A DNA stretch of 22,485 nucleotides from Croceimicrobium sp965658275 (GTDB lineage: Bacteria > Bacteroidota > Bacteroidia > Flavobacteriales > Schleiferiaceae): assembly GCA_965658275.1 (NCBI GenBank), contig CBFHRN010000035.1, forward strand, positions 1 to 22,485, given 5' to 3'. Made by a program: the position numbers and the translations under genes. Every line of letters starts with the position of its first letter. Position 1 is the first letter of the stretch. Positions 1-7,178 of this stretch are shown here, in pieces. The notes beneath the pieces are model-generated. The model did no database searches. It was not told the DNA's origin and saw only the letters and a program-made list of their open reading frames with translations.

Positions 1-650
1 CCGGCGACATAAAATTGACAATGAGGAAGTGCTTTTGCCGCAGCGAGAATTAAATCCCCACCCTTAAGTTGAAATTGAGCATCATTAAACACAGCTATAA
101 AGCGATTAGGCTCTCGAGAAATGGGAGTCGGCAACTCCCATAGTTCGGTGCTTAATCCATTTGGAATTACCTGATGATGGAACTTCAAATCCGGAAAATG
201 AAACCGTAATCCTTGCTCCCGATCCCACGCATTATAATCATTATAAACCTCTACTAAAGAAGAACTAACCGGCAATAATGTATGCGCCTTCCGATACAAG
301 TATGCGCAAGATTTTTTAACCAAGGTAGACCTCAAACTACCATATCCATAATGCGGTAAGCTGGCCACGTCGGTTCCATGAAGAACTACATAAATAGGTA
401 CTTTTAACAAAGACCCCATAAAAGCAGGTACCACGCCCCACATTCCACCAAATTGAATTAAGATTGCTTTAGCTCGCCGAGCATGTCGAATCACAAACAA
501 GGCTTGAAGCAAGAAGTAAAAAGGAATCGCTGTTTTCCTTTTCCAATTTAAGGTTTGACTTTTCAGCCTAAACTTAGACGCAAGAATCTCCCGATCCTTT
601 CGGATAAAGCCATTTTCAAAGGGGGCAATAAAAAGAATCTTCGACGTCAT
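1..650 (-). CDS. Glycosyltransferase, GT4-like, N-terminal part (runs off left edge)
   Basis: The minus strand is open from ATG 650 to the window edge (216 codons, no stop). The protein begins MTSKILFIAPFENGFIRKD. It has a hydrophobic strand followed by a segment reading AILIQFGGMWGVVPAFMGSLL, then VPIYVVLHGTDVASLP, and later LLPVSSSLVEVY and VIPNGLSTELWE, before ...LKGGDLILAAAKALPHCQFYVAG at the edge. The 'HGTD' and 'VIPNG' signatures with a following KGGD-type segment are typical of GT-B fold, family 4 glycosyltransferases, which transfer sugars from nucleotide donors during polysaccharide or glycolipid synthesis. Donor and acceptor cannot be told, and the C-terminal nucleotide-sugar site lies mostly outside the window. 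An in-frame TAG lies just upstream of the ATG, so this start is firm. A perfect -7 promoter element ends four bases before it. Confidence 0.82.
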   Translation of the reverse strand, partial: MTSKILFIAPFENGFIRKDREILASKFRLKSQTLNWKRKTAIPFYFLLQALFVIRHARRAKAILIQFGGMWGVVPAFMGSLLKVPIYVVLHGTDVASLPHYGYGSLRSTLVKKSCAYLYRKAHTLLPVSSSLVEVYNDYNAWDREQGLRFHFPDLKFHHQVIPNGLSTELWELPTPISREPNRFIAVFNDAQFQLKGGDLILAAAKALPHCQFYVA

Positions 651-654
651 CGGA

Positions 655-662
655 CAAAGCTA
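655..662 (-). promoter_or_regulatory. -7 promoter element of the left-edge glycosyltransferase
   Basis: On the minus strand the sequence is TAGCTTTG, an exact match to the Bacteroidota TAnnTTTG element, followed by TCCG and then the ATG at 650. A TTTG lies 16 bases further upstream as a possible -33 element, slightly closer than usual. Because the start site normally lies only a few bases past this element, the mRNA would begin at or next to the start codon, giving a leaderless transcript. Confidence 0.5.
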
Positions 663-874
663 AGTCATCTCTTGCAATCAAAAACGACAAGAATATCTGA
701 ATTCCTAGCTCCGGTTTGGGCTAATTCCCAGAAAACTCTCCATGCTCAGATACAAACAAATAATCCATAAATATCTGGTTATCATCACTTAAACCATCTT
801 AATAAAAGCAGTTACTCTATTTAGTAAATCCATGATGAATACTCTAATTTGCAGATTCCTTATAAACATTAACG

Positions 875-1654
875 ATGAAAAGATTACTACCCGCTTTATT
901 TAGCATTTTGGCCTTAAGCTCTGTAAGCCATGCCGCAATTCAATATCAAAACTTTAATCCAGACAAAGTTTTAAAGCTCAATGACCCTGCCTTGGCTTTT
1001 GATTTAGATGGTGATGCAGTTGATGACATAACCTTTAACCTAACCGGAAGTGCTTCGAATTACAACCTTACCGTTACAGGTCCAGATTTAGAGTTCGCTC
1101 TTGGGAGCGGAACTCATAGTAGCTACCCCGAATTACTATTCATTGCTAAAATTATAGACGCCTCTAAAAACTGGGGAGCCCTTGGAGCCACCGAAACCAT
1201 TGCTTCTAGCACGGGCCGTGACTTAGCCGGTAACAACGAATTCTTTATTGGTCTTCGTTTTAAGACCGGTAACAATTACTTCTACGGTTGGATGCTTATG
1301 GAATTAAAAAGCAACACCGAATTACACATTAAAAGTGTAGCCTTTGAAACTAACTTTAATAGTTTCATTACGGTAGGAAATACAGGTTCGGCCTTGATTG
1401 GTCAAGAGGAGTTTGATCAAAATGCATCTTGGGACCTGTACCCTTCAATAGTCGACGATAAGCTTCGCGTTGAGTCGGAAGAAATTATTGAAACCGTTAA
1501 AATTTACAGTCTAAGTGGTCTTTTAATGAAGAGTTTCGAAGGCAAAACTGAGTCAATCGAAATTCAATTACAGGATCTTCAAAAAGGGCTTTACCTTATC
1601 GAGGCTCGCAATGCCAAAGGCGCTGTTCTAAGTGATCGCTTCCTAAAAGAATAA
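875..1654 (+). CDS. Small secreted protein with T9SS type A sorting domain
   Basis: A 259-residue protein. Residues 1-20 form a Sec signal peptide (MKRLLPALFSILALSSVSHA). The middle (about 21-165) is a beta-rich domain with an acidic DLDGDAVDD stretch near residue 45 and FIGLRFKTGNNYFYGWMLMEL near 125-145; I cannot assign it to a named family. From about residue 186 the last 74 residues fit the T9SS type A sorting domain: WDLYPSIVDDKLRV, then KIYSLSGLLMKSFEG, then LQKGLYLIEARN and a final basic-hydrophobic tail. The usual YPNP is YPSI here. The protein should be exported through Sec and then the type IX system to the surface or outside. It is a single gene followed at once by a hairpin terminator. 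Function of the mature part is unknown. Confidence 0.85.
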   Translation: MKRLLPALFSILALSSVSHAAIQYQNFNPDKVLKLNDPALAFDLDGDAVDDITFNLTGSASNYNLTVTGPDLEFALGSGTHSSYPELLFIAKIIDASKNWGALGATETIASSTGRDLAGNNEFFIGLRFKTGNNYFYGWMLMELKSNTELHIKSVAFETNFNSFITVGNTGSALIGQEEFDQNASWDLYPSIVDDKLRVESEEIIETVKIYSLSGLLMKSFEGKTESIEIQLQDLQKGLYLIEARNAKGAVLSDRFLKE

Positions 1655-1670
1655 GCCTCTTAACAACATA

Positions 1671-1706
1671 AAAAAATCCCGACGCTCCTAGAGGTCGGGA
1701 TTTTTT
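1671..1706. terminator. Bidirectional intrinsic terminator
   Basis: Arms 1671-1683 and 1694-1706 are perfect 13-base reverse complements (AAAAAATCCCGAC and GTCGGGATTTTTT) around a 10-base loop. Each strand reads a GC-containing stem followed by a run of six T, so it can stop transcription from both sides. It lies between the converging T9SS gene (ends 1654) and serA (ends 1723). Confidence 0.93.
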
Positions 1707-1722
1707 CTTGGTATTTATGCTT

Positions 1723-2685
1723 TTACCAGCCCTTTGCGGCAGCAATAATATGATCTGCCATTTCGGTTCCAATACGGTCTTGGGCTTCTAAAGTAGCCGC
1801 ACCAATGTGCGGGCTTAAAGAAGTATAAGGACTCATTAAAACTTTCATTGCGGGAGTTGGCTCGTTTTCAAAAACGTCTAAACCTGCATATTTCAATTTT
1901 CCGCTATCTAAGGCCTCCATTAAAGCTACCTCATCAACAACTCCACCACGTGCGGTATTTACAATACCGGCATTATCCTTCATCTTCTCGATTTCAGCTT
2001 TTCCAATTAAAGCCTTTTGGGCCCCTGCGATATGCACCGAAATGAAATCGGACTTGGCTAAAACCTCATCCATACTTTGAGGCTTCACTTTAAAGCTAAG
2101 CGATTGACCATCAAAGAAGGACAATTTCACCTCTGCTTCTTCCACATAAGGATCAACCGCCATAACATTCATGCCGTAACCGAAAGCAATCTTGGCCACT
2201 TCTTGACCAATGCGGCCGAAACCGATAATACCGATGGTTTTACCCATCAATTCGGAACCAGCAGAATAATTTTTCTTGAGCGCCTTAAATTGGGTTTCGC
2301 CTTCTAAAGGCATTTGCTGGTTCGAGTCAAATAAGAATCGTACCATTCCGCTTAAGTGTGCAAATACCAATTCTGCTACCGAGCGGGTACTAGCCGCTGG
2401 AGTGTTTTGAACGATCATCCCCTGTTCGCGAGCGTAGTCTACATCGATATTATCCACACCAACGCCACCACGGCCAACAAACTTTAAATTGCCTTTGGTG
2501 GCATCAATAAGGTCTTTACGAACCTTCGTGGCCGAACGAACTAATAAAACGTCCACCTTATTTTCATTGATATGCTCCGCTAAACGCTCCTGAGCTACCG
2601 TTGTAGTATCAACTTCGTAGCCTGCTGCTTCAAGAGCTTCTTGACCACTTTTTGAGATTCCGTCGTTTGCTAAAATCTTAACCAT
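1723..2685 (-). CDS. serA: D-3-phosphoglycerate dehydrogenase (short form)
   Basis: A 320-residue NAD-dependent D-2-hydroxyacid dehydrogenase that oxidises 3-phosphoglycerate to 3-phosphohydroxypyruvate, the first step of serine synthesis in the cytoplasm. The Rossmann motif IGIIGFGRIG lies at 151-160, with the NAD-ribose Asp at D178 (AVDPY). The catalytic triad is visible: R246 in NTARGGVVDE, E275 in VFENEP and H293 in SPHIGAAT. VGRGGVGVDNID (70-81) is the usual substrate-loop signature. It ends soon after the last catalytic motif, so there is no C-terminal ACT domain and serine feedback inhibition by that route is not expected. A 12-15 residue stretch around 187-200 (SFFDGQSLSF) looks longer than in many homologues. 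It starts two bases after serC ends, so both are probably one transcript. The serA assignment over other D-2-hydroxyacid dehydrogenases rests mainly on the serC partner. Confidence 0.93.
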   Translation of the reverse strand: MVKILANDGISKSGQEALEAAGYEVDTTTVAQERLAEHINENKVDVLLVRSATKVRKDLIDATKGNLKFVGRGGVGVDNIDVDYAREQGMIVQNTPAASTRSVAELVFAHLSGMVRFLFDSNQQMPLEGETQFKALKKNYSAGSELMGKTIGIIGFGRIGQEVAKIAFGYGMNVMAVDPYVEEAEVKLSFFDGQSLSFKVKPQSMDEVLAKSDFISVHIAGAQKALIGKAEIEKMKDNAGIVNTARGGVVDEVALMEALDSGKLKYAGLDVFENEPTPAMKVLMSPYTSLSPHIGAATLEAQDRIGTEMADHIIAAAKGW

Positions 2686-2687
2686 TT

Positions 2688-3755
2688 CTATAATTTTTCA
2701 AAAGCTTGCATTACATCTACTAAAGCTTGTACACTTTCCAGCGGAAGGGCGTTGTACATGCTGGCACGGTAGCCTCCTACCGAACGGTGTCCGTTGATGC
2801 CACTAATTCCCGCCGCTTTCCACATCTCATCAAACTTGGCCGTATCCGCACCCTCGTGAGCTAAGAAACAAGCATTCATATTCGAACGATCTTCGGTCGC
2901 AGCCGTGCCATAGAACTTCGAGTTGCGATCGATTTCATTGTATAGTAAATCTGCTTTCGCCTGATTGATCTTCTCCATCTCGGCAACACCACCAATACCT
3001 TTTAACCAGCGAAGGGTTAGCATGGAAACGTATACCGAAAATACAGGAGGCGTATTAAACATGGACTCTTTGTCGATGTGGGTGGCGTAATCCAAATAGG
3101 CAGGAATATTGCGACCCGATTTCCCCAGAATCTCGTCTTTCACGATAACCAAAGTTGCACCAGCGGGACCCATATTTTTCTGAGCTCCGGCATAGATTAA
3201 ATCGAAGTCTGCTACATTAATCTTACGGCTAAAAATATCAGATGACATATCACAAACCTTTAGGGCAGAAGTTTCGGGGAAGGACTTCATTTGAGTACCG
3301 TAAATAGTATTATTTGAAGTACAGTGGAAATAATCCACATCCTCAGGAATGCTATAGCCTTTAGGGATGTAATTGAAGTTTTTGTCTTTGGATGAAGCTA
3401 CTTCTACAACCTCACCGAGGCGCTTGGCCTCTTTAATCGCCTTCGAACTCCAGGTACCAGTATTGGTATAGGCTGCTTTTCCACCTTCAGCCTTCATAAG
3501 ATTAAAAGGCACCATCACGAATTCTAAAGAAGCCCCACCTTGCAGGAACAATACCGAATAGCCTTCGGGAACTTCCAACAGCTCCTTAACCAAAGCTACT
3601 GCTTCGTCCATAACGGAAACAAAGTTTTTAGAGCGGTGCGAAATTTCGAGAAGGGACAAATCCAAACCATCAAAATTAAGTACCGAAGCCGAAGCTTCTT
3701 TTAATACTTCTTGGGGTAGAATACAGGGTCCCGCGGAATAATTGTGCTTCTTCAT
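2688..3755 (-). CDS. serC: Phosphoserine aminotransferase
   Basis: A 355-residue class V aminotransferase, normal length for SerC. It converts 3-phosphohydroxypyruvate and glutamate to phosphoserine, using PLP. The N-terminus KKHNYSAGPCILP is the family signature. HRSKNF (residues 40-45), GGASLEF (73-79) and HCTSNNTIYGT (144-154) are conserved cofactor and substrate regions. The PLP-binding lysine is K193 in YAGAQKNMGPAG. The end carries GHRSVGGYRASMYNALP, which binds the phosphate of the substrate. It is the first gene of a serC-serA operon; no serB is visible in the window. A well-formed promoter lies 29 bases upstream of the ATG. Confidence 0.97.
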   Translation of the reverse strand: MKKHNYSAGPCILPQEVLKEASASVLNFDGLDLSLLEISHRSKNFVSVMDEAVALVKELLEVPEGYSVLFLQGGASLEFVMVPFNLMKAEGGKAAYTNTGTWSSKAIKEAKRLGEVVEVASSKDKNFNYIPKGYSIPEDVDYFHCTSNNTIYGTQMKSFPETSALKVCDMSSDIFSRKINVADFDLIYAGAQKNMGPAGATLVIVKDEILGKSGRNIPAYLDYATHIDKESMFNTPPVFSVYVSMLTLRWLKGIGGVAEMEKINQAKADLLYNEIDRNSKFYGTAATEDRSNMNACFLAHEGADTAKFDEMWKAAGISGINGHRSVGGYRASMYNALPLESVQALVDVMQAFEKL

Positions 3756-3783
3756 GAATCTTTATTTTGTTTACAAAAGCGCT

Positions 3784-3812
3784 GCAAAATTAAGATTAAT
3801 AAAGCGGCTCAA
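3784..3812 (-). promoter_or_regulatory. Promoter of the serC-serA operon
   Basis: On the minus strand TAATTTTGC (3792-3784) matches the extended -7 element TAnnTTTGC exactly. A TTG at 3812-3810, seventeen bases upstream, fits the -33 element. The predicted mRNA leader before the serC ATG at 3755 is about 25 bases. Confidence 0.7.
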
Positions 3813-3874
3813 TTTAAGTAGGGGTTAAATTTTAAAAACTCCCCCTTTCACTCAATGCGGAACAAGTTTTACCC

Positions 3875-4774
3875 TTACTCAGGGATTTCTGGATTAACCC
3901 TACCTTTTTTAGGAAGGTCCAGCGGTTGACTAGGAGGTTTAATTTCTATTTGTTGACCCGTATTGAAGTCTACTCCATTTTTTAAATGGTACCAATCATC
4001 TTCCCAATAGAGACCATCGTAGGAAAAGTCGGGCCCATACATTTGATACAGACCTTTCATCTTGGGTTCGGGCGGCGCCAGATGATCCATAATTACCATT
4101 TCGGCCTCTTCGTTCCAGCGCACAGTAGCCGAATACTTGGAGTTATATTTTAGCACAAGGCGCATGGGTGGTTTGCGTAAAACCTTATCCATGAAGTTAT
4201 CAATCTTGAACCGCTTGGCACCAAAGCTAACTCTCCCTCTTTTATCGACCTTCAATATCTCTACCACCTTATGATTTAGTGGCTCGCCCATATTTAAACC
4301 TAGAAGAAGGTATTCATACTTTTCACCTTCCACCTTTTGTATGGAGTAGTAAATAGCGCCTGGCCATTGCTCGGGACGGTAGTTTTTAAATTCCAAATCC
4401 GGCAAGTCTTCCCATTTATCATGCAGCTCAATAAGCTTAAGTTCTCCTTTAAACTCTCCTGCGATAAGACCAAATTGTTGGTACTTATAATCCGCATCGG
4501 GCCGCTGCCAAGTGTAGATAGCGAATCGCTCATCTGGACTCTCCAAACGCAGCATATTCGTGCACTCTTCAAGTGGGTCGAAAAAATTTCCCTCTATTGA
4601 AAGGTACTGCTTAAGCCCCTCTAAAAACTTTTGATTGGATCGCTCCCGAACCTTAAAAATAGGCGACTCTAAACTCTGCCTTCCCCAAATCGCCAAAGAA
4701 TCGGGATAGTAATCCTCTTGCCCATGAGACAAGAAAGACAAGAAAAAAAGCCCTACCAGAAGTTTCCATCTCAT
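3875..4774 (-). CDS. Secreted protein of unknown function
   Basis: A 299-residue protein starting at ATG 4774 (MRWKLLVGLFFLSFLSHGQ), chosen because it begins a clean Sec signal peptide of about 19 residues; longer in-frame reading starts only at a TTG overlapping the previous gene. The mature part is rich in aromatic and acidic residues, and contains FAIYTWQRPDADYKYQQFGL, EYLLLGLNMGEPLNHKVVEIL and, near the end, LYQMYGPDFSYDGLYWEDDW, followed by a Pro-rich tail (KPPSQPLDLPKKGRVNPEIPE). It has no lipobox, sorting domain or catalytic motif that I recognise, so it is probably periplasmic. It follows the ferredoxin gene by 32 bases on the same strand and likely shares its mRNA. The pairing is suggestive but gives no function. 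Confidence 0.72.
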   Translation of the reverse strand: MRWKLLVGLFFLSFLSHGQEDYYPDSLAIWGRQSLESPIFKVRERSNQKFLEGLKQYLSIEGNFFDPLEECTNMLRLESPDERFAIYTWQRPDADYKYQQFGLIAGEFKGELKLIELHDKWEDLPDLEFKNYRPEQWPGAIYYSIQKVEGEKYEYLLLGLNMGEPLNHKVVEILKVDKRGRVSFGAKRFKIDNFMDKVLRKPPMRLVLKYNSKYSATVRWNEEAEMVIMDHLAPPEPKMKGLYQMYGPDFSYDGLYWEDDWYHLKNGVDFNTGQQIEIKPPSQPLDLPKKGRVNPEIPE

Positions 4775-4806
4775 AAGGCTTAAACGTGTATGATTTAATT
4801 TCGGTA

Positions 4807-5160
4807 TCAATCTTCTAAATGAAGGAAAGCTTTTTTAGAAAGTAATTCATCTTCACTTTCCACATGATCCTCATCTGGAACACAACAATCTACCGGGCAA
4901 ACTTCTGCGCACTGAGGCTCCTCATGAAATCCAACACATTCGGTACACTTATCCGTTACAATATAAAAAACGTCATAGTCCACCGGTTCTTGGGGCTCAT
5001 CCGCGTCGTATTCGCCGCCGCTTTTAGGCTTAACCTTACCACTTAAGCCTGTCCCATCCGAGAATCGCCATTCCTGCGCACCCTCATAAATAGCATTATT
5101 TGGACATTCGGGCTCGCAAGCTCCACAATTTATACACTCATCGGTTATCTTAATCGCCAT
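4807..5160 (-). CDS. 2x[4Fe-4S] ferredoxin, Chromatium type
   Basis: A 117-residue cytoplasmic electron carrier. The start at ATG 5160 (MAIKITDECINCGACEPECP) is chosen because the family begins here; longer reading would add a non-homologous tail through the promoter. Cluster I ligands are C9, C12, C15 and C19, with the closing P20. Cluster II is C72-x2-C75-x8-C84-x3-C88-P: the eight-residue insert between the second and third cysteines (VGFHEEPQ) is the hallmark of the Allochromatium-type ferredoxins with very low redox potentials. Between the clusters is a longer linker (about 26-70) with a GEYDADEPQEPVDYD acidic patch, and the end is acidic. C92 and C93 follow directly and could be extra ligands or chance. 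It diverges from an acyl-CoA reductase gene, which may be its redox partner (inference). Confidence 0.93.
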   Translation of the reverse strand: MAIKITDECINCGACEPECPNNAIYEGAQEWRFSDGTGLSGKVKPKSGGEYDADEPQEPVDYDVFYIVTDKCTECVGFHEEPQCAEVCPVDCCVPDEDHVESEDELLSKKAFLHLED

Positions 5161-5169
5161 ATTCTGTTC

Positions 5170-5178
5170 TACTTTTGC
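5170..5178 (+). promoter_or_regulatory. -7 element for the acyl-CoA reductase gene
   Basis: TACTTTTGC matches TAnnTTTGC exactly, 26 bases before the ATG at 5205. No clear TTG lies at the -33 distance. It sits only two bases from the opposite-strand element of the ferredoxin promoter. Confidence 0.6.
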
Positions 5179-5180
5179 CA

Positions 5181-5188
5181 CAAAGTTA
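5181..5188 (-). promoter_or_regulatory. -7 element for the ferredoxin gene
   Basis: The minus strand reads TAACTTTG, an exact TAnnTTTG match, with 20 bases between it and the ferredoxin ATG at 5160. No convincing -33 element is seen. It interlocks with the plus-strand element at 5170-5178. Confidence 0.58.
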
Positions 5189-5204
5189 AAATTAAAACAG
5201 CTCC

Positions 5205-6278
5205 ATGCTTTCATTAAAACAAAGGATTGAAGCCTTTGATATATTAGGTCGTTTTTTAAGTCAATTTAAAGAGTCTCGTGAAGACCAGGACCTGCAAAAA
5301 CTCAATCAATTCTTTTTAAAAGAGTACCATACCGTCATTAAGGATGCTGAACTTTTCAATCATTGGTTTAGTGAAGATAATCTTCACTTTGCTTTGGAAG
5401 AATGGTCGAAAGCCCTTAGCTCAGAGCAATTGGAGGCTTGGACCATAGATTATGACTCAGATTATTTTGAGCATGATCGTGGAACTAAATCCGTTGCGAT
5501 AATCATGGCTGGCAATGTTCCCATGGTGGGGCTTCATGATCTTTTATCGGTATTAATTTCGGGACATAAGGCTTATATCAAACCCAGCTCTGATGATGCT
5601 AAACTGATTCCCTTTATCGCTCAAATATTGGTTGCTATTAATCGTGAATTTGCAGACCTAATCCAATTTGCCGATGGTAGCATGAAAAACTTTGATGCTG
5701 TTATTGCCACCGGAAGCAACAACTCTTCGCGATATTTCGAATCTTATTTCGGGAAATACCCCCACATCATTCGAAAGAATCGGAGTTCGGTAGCTGTATT
5801 GCAGGGCGATGAAAGCAAGGAGCAATTAGAGGCTTTGGGGGAAGATATATTTCGATATTTCGGCTTAGGTTGCCGCAATGTTTCGAAAGCCTACATTCCA
5901 GAGGACTTCGACATTCAGCGTTTATTCAATGCCTTCTTTAAGTTTCAACCTATCAGTGAAAATGCGAAGTATGGTAATAATTACGATTACAACCGAGCTA
6001 TTTACTTGATGGAGCATCACGATTTTCTGGAGAACGGATTTTTTATCATTAAGGAAGACGAGCGTTTGCACGCCCCAGTTTCTGTCTTGCATATCGAGCG
6101 CTACCAGGATTTAGAAGCAATCAAAACCAAATTGGATAGCCTGCAAGAGGAAATCCAAGTTATTGTAAGTGAAAGTGAATTATTTGAAAACGCGGTAGGC
6201 TTTGGGCAGAGCCAGAAACCAAGGCTGTGGGATTACGCAGACAATGTAGACACCCTCGCCTTTTTACGCAGCCTTTAG
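5205..6278 (+). CDS. LuxC-type acyl-CoA reductase
   Basis: A 357-residue protein of the LuxC/acyl-CoA reductase branch of the aldehyde dehydrogenase superfamily, whose members reduce fatty acyl-CoA (or acyl thioesters) to aldehydes with NADPH. Family features in order: SVAIIMAGNVPMVGLHDLLSVL (96-117), a nucleotide-binding region; GHKAYIKPSSDD (120-131); AVIATGSNNSSRYFESYF (165-182); and FGLGCRNVSKAYIPEDF near 219-235, where C223 is the probable thiol nucleophile. The C-terminus has VIVSESELFENAVGFGQSQKPRLWDYADNVDTLAFLRSL, the usual ending. Substrate is not known; there are no luxAB or luxDE neighbours, so light production is not implied. It diverges from a ferredoxin gene across 44 bases. The reading frame is intact and of typical length. 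Confidence 0.88.
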   Translation: MLSLKQRIEAFDILGRFLSQFKESREDQDLQKLNQFFLKEYHTVIKDAELFNHWFSEDNLHFALEEWSKALSSEQLEAWTIDYDSDYFEHDRGTKSVAIIMAGNVPMVGLHDLLSVLISGHKAYIKPSSDDAKLIPFIAQILVAINREFADLIQFADGSMKNFDAVIATGSNNSSRYFESYFGKYPHIIRKNRSSVAVLQGDESKEQLEALGEDIFRYFGLGCRNVSKAYIPEDFDIQRLFNAFFKFQPISENAKYGNNYDYNRAIYLMEHHDFLENGFFIIKEDERLHAPVSVLHIERYQDLEAIKTKLDSLQEEIQVIVSESELFENAVGFGQSQKPRLWDYADNVDTLAFLRSL

Positions 6279-6295
6279 TGCTCGCAGGAAAGCCT

Positions 6296-6303
6296 TACTT
6301 TTG
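6296..6303 (+). promoter_or_regulatory. -7 element for the PASTA-rluD operon
   Basis: TACTTTTG is an exact TAnnTTTG match in the 42-base gap after the reductase gene, 17 bases before the ATG at 6321. No TTG stands at the -33 position, so strength is uncertain. Confidence 0.5.
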
Positions 6304-6320
6304 AAAAGAATTTAAGCACT

Positions 6321-7178
6321 ATGAAGCTTTTCCGCTTTTTAATGAGCAAAACTTTTTTCGCCAATTTAGTTATCGCCATTGCAATAGCAATACTAGGCTT
6401 TTGGGGCGTTAATACTTTTTTAAGCAGCTATACCCATCATGGCGACAATATTGATGTGCCAGACCTAAACAGCTTGGCCTTAAGTGAGGTGGAAGTAGTT
6501 TTAAGCGCAAACACTTTAGGCTTTGAGATTATTGACTCAAGCGAGTACGACCCAAGTTTTCCGAGGGGAGCAGTGGTTGCTCAATATCCATCGGCAGGTG
6601 CTCAGGTTAAAACCGGAAGAATCTTAAAGCTGACCATCAATCCATTCTATCCCCGTAAAATTGAGTTCCCAAACCTTATCGAAAAAACCAAACGAAGGGC
6701 GATTTATGATTTGGAATCAAAAGGCTTTATAGTGGGTGAGTTAAAATACGTTCCCTACATCGGGAAAGATGTGGTCATTGACGCTAAAATCGAAGAACGC
6801 AGCATCGAACCGGGTGAAAAATTGAGCAAAGGAACCATCATTGACTTAATCCTTGGACAAGGCCTTAGCGATGAACTTATCCTCTCTCCTTACCTACGAT
6901 GGAAAACCCTAGAGGAGGCGAAAGCTTTTCTATTGGAAAGATCCTTAAACTTAGGATCCGTTATTTATGATGAAGAGATCAGCGACTCGGCCGCTGCCTT
7001 GGTTTATCGCCAGAACCCAGCCCCTTCAAAAGTTCCAATCGTTCGTATGGGAAGAGAAGTAGATATATGGCTTACCAACGACTACACTAAAATTGTCAAC
7101 GATTCGTTAGAGTTTCAACTGCAGGCACCCCTTGATTCTTTGATGAATGACTCCCTTTTAAATGACAGCACTCCTTAG
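6321..7178 (+). CDS. Membrane-anchored PASTA-repeat protein
   Basis: A 285-residue protein with a short cytoplasmic start, one membrane helix (about 12-33: FANLVIAIAIAILGFWGVNTF) and three consecutive PASTA repeats outside the membrane: about 44-108 (IDVPDLNSLALSEVEVVL ... VVAQYPSAGAQVKTG), 112-180 (EFPNLIEKTKRRAIYDLESKG ... IEPGEKLSKGTIIDLILG) and 185-254 (ending ...VYRQNPAPSKV and REVDIWLTND). PASTA repeats bind peptidoglycan fragments or muropeptides in kinases and penicillin-binding proteins, but here there is no kinase or transpeptidase domain, only the anchor. The tail after residue 255 is Ser/Asp/Leu-rich low complexity. It overlaps the next gene by 17 bases and heads an operon with a T9SS protein and rluD. 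A role in sensing or binding cell wall is inference. Confidence 0.9.
   Translation: MKLFRFLMSKTFFANLVIAIAIAILGFWGVNTFLSSYTHHGDNIDVPDLNSLALSEVEVVLSANTLGFEIIDSSEYDPSFPRGAVVAQYPSAGAQVKTGRILKLTINPFYPRKIEFPNLIEKTKRRAIYDLESKGFIVGELKYVPYIGKDVVIDAKIEERSIEPGEKLSKGTIIDLILGQGLSDELILSPYLRWKTLEEAKAFLLERSLNLGSVIYDEEISDSAAALVYRQNPAPSKVPIVRMGREVDIWLTNDYTKIVNDSLEFQLQAPLDSLMNDSLLNDSTP

Noticed and set aside
555..770. 71-codon plus-strand open frame near the left edge
   Set aside because: It overlaps the start and promoter of the minus-strand glycosyltransferase, and its Lys/Arg/Thr-rich translation resembles no protein.
1890..2140. Extra 12-15 residues in SerA around residue 187-200
   Set aside because: The insert is between secondary elements near the NAD site and all catalytic residues are in place. 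It probably reflects ordinary family variation.
3813..3874. Possible terminator GGGG...CCCC in the gap upstream of serC
   Set aside because: Only four G-C pairs can form and the AT-rich interior does not pair well, so it is not supported as a hairpin.
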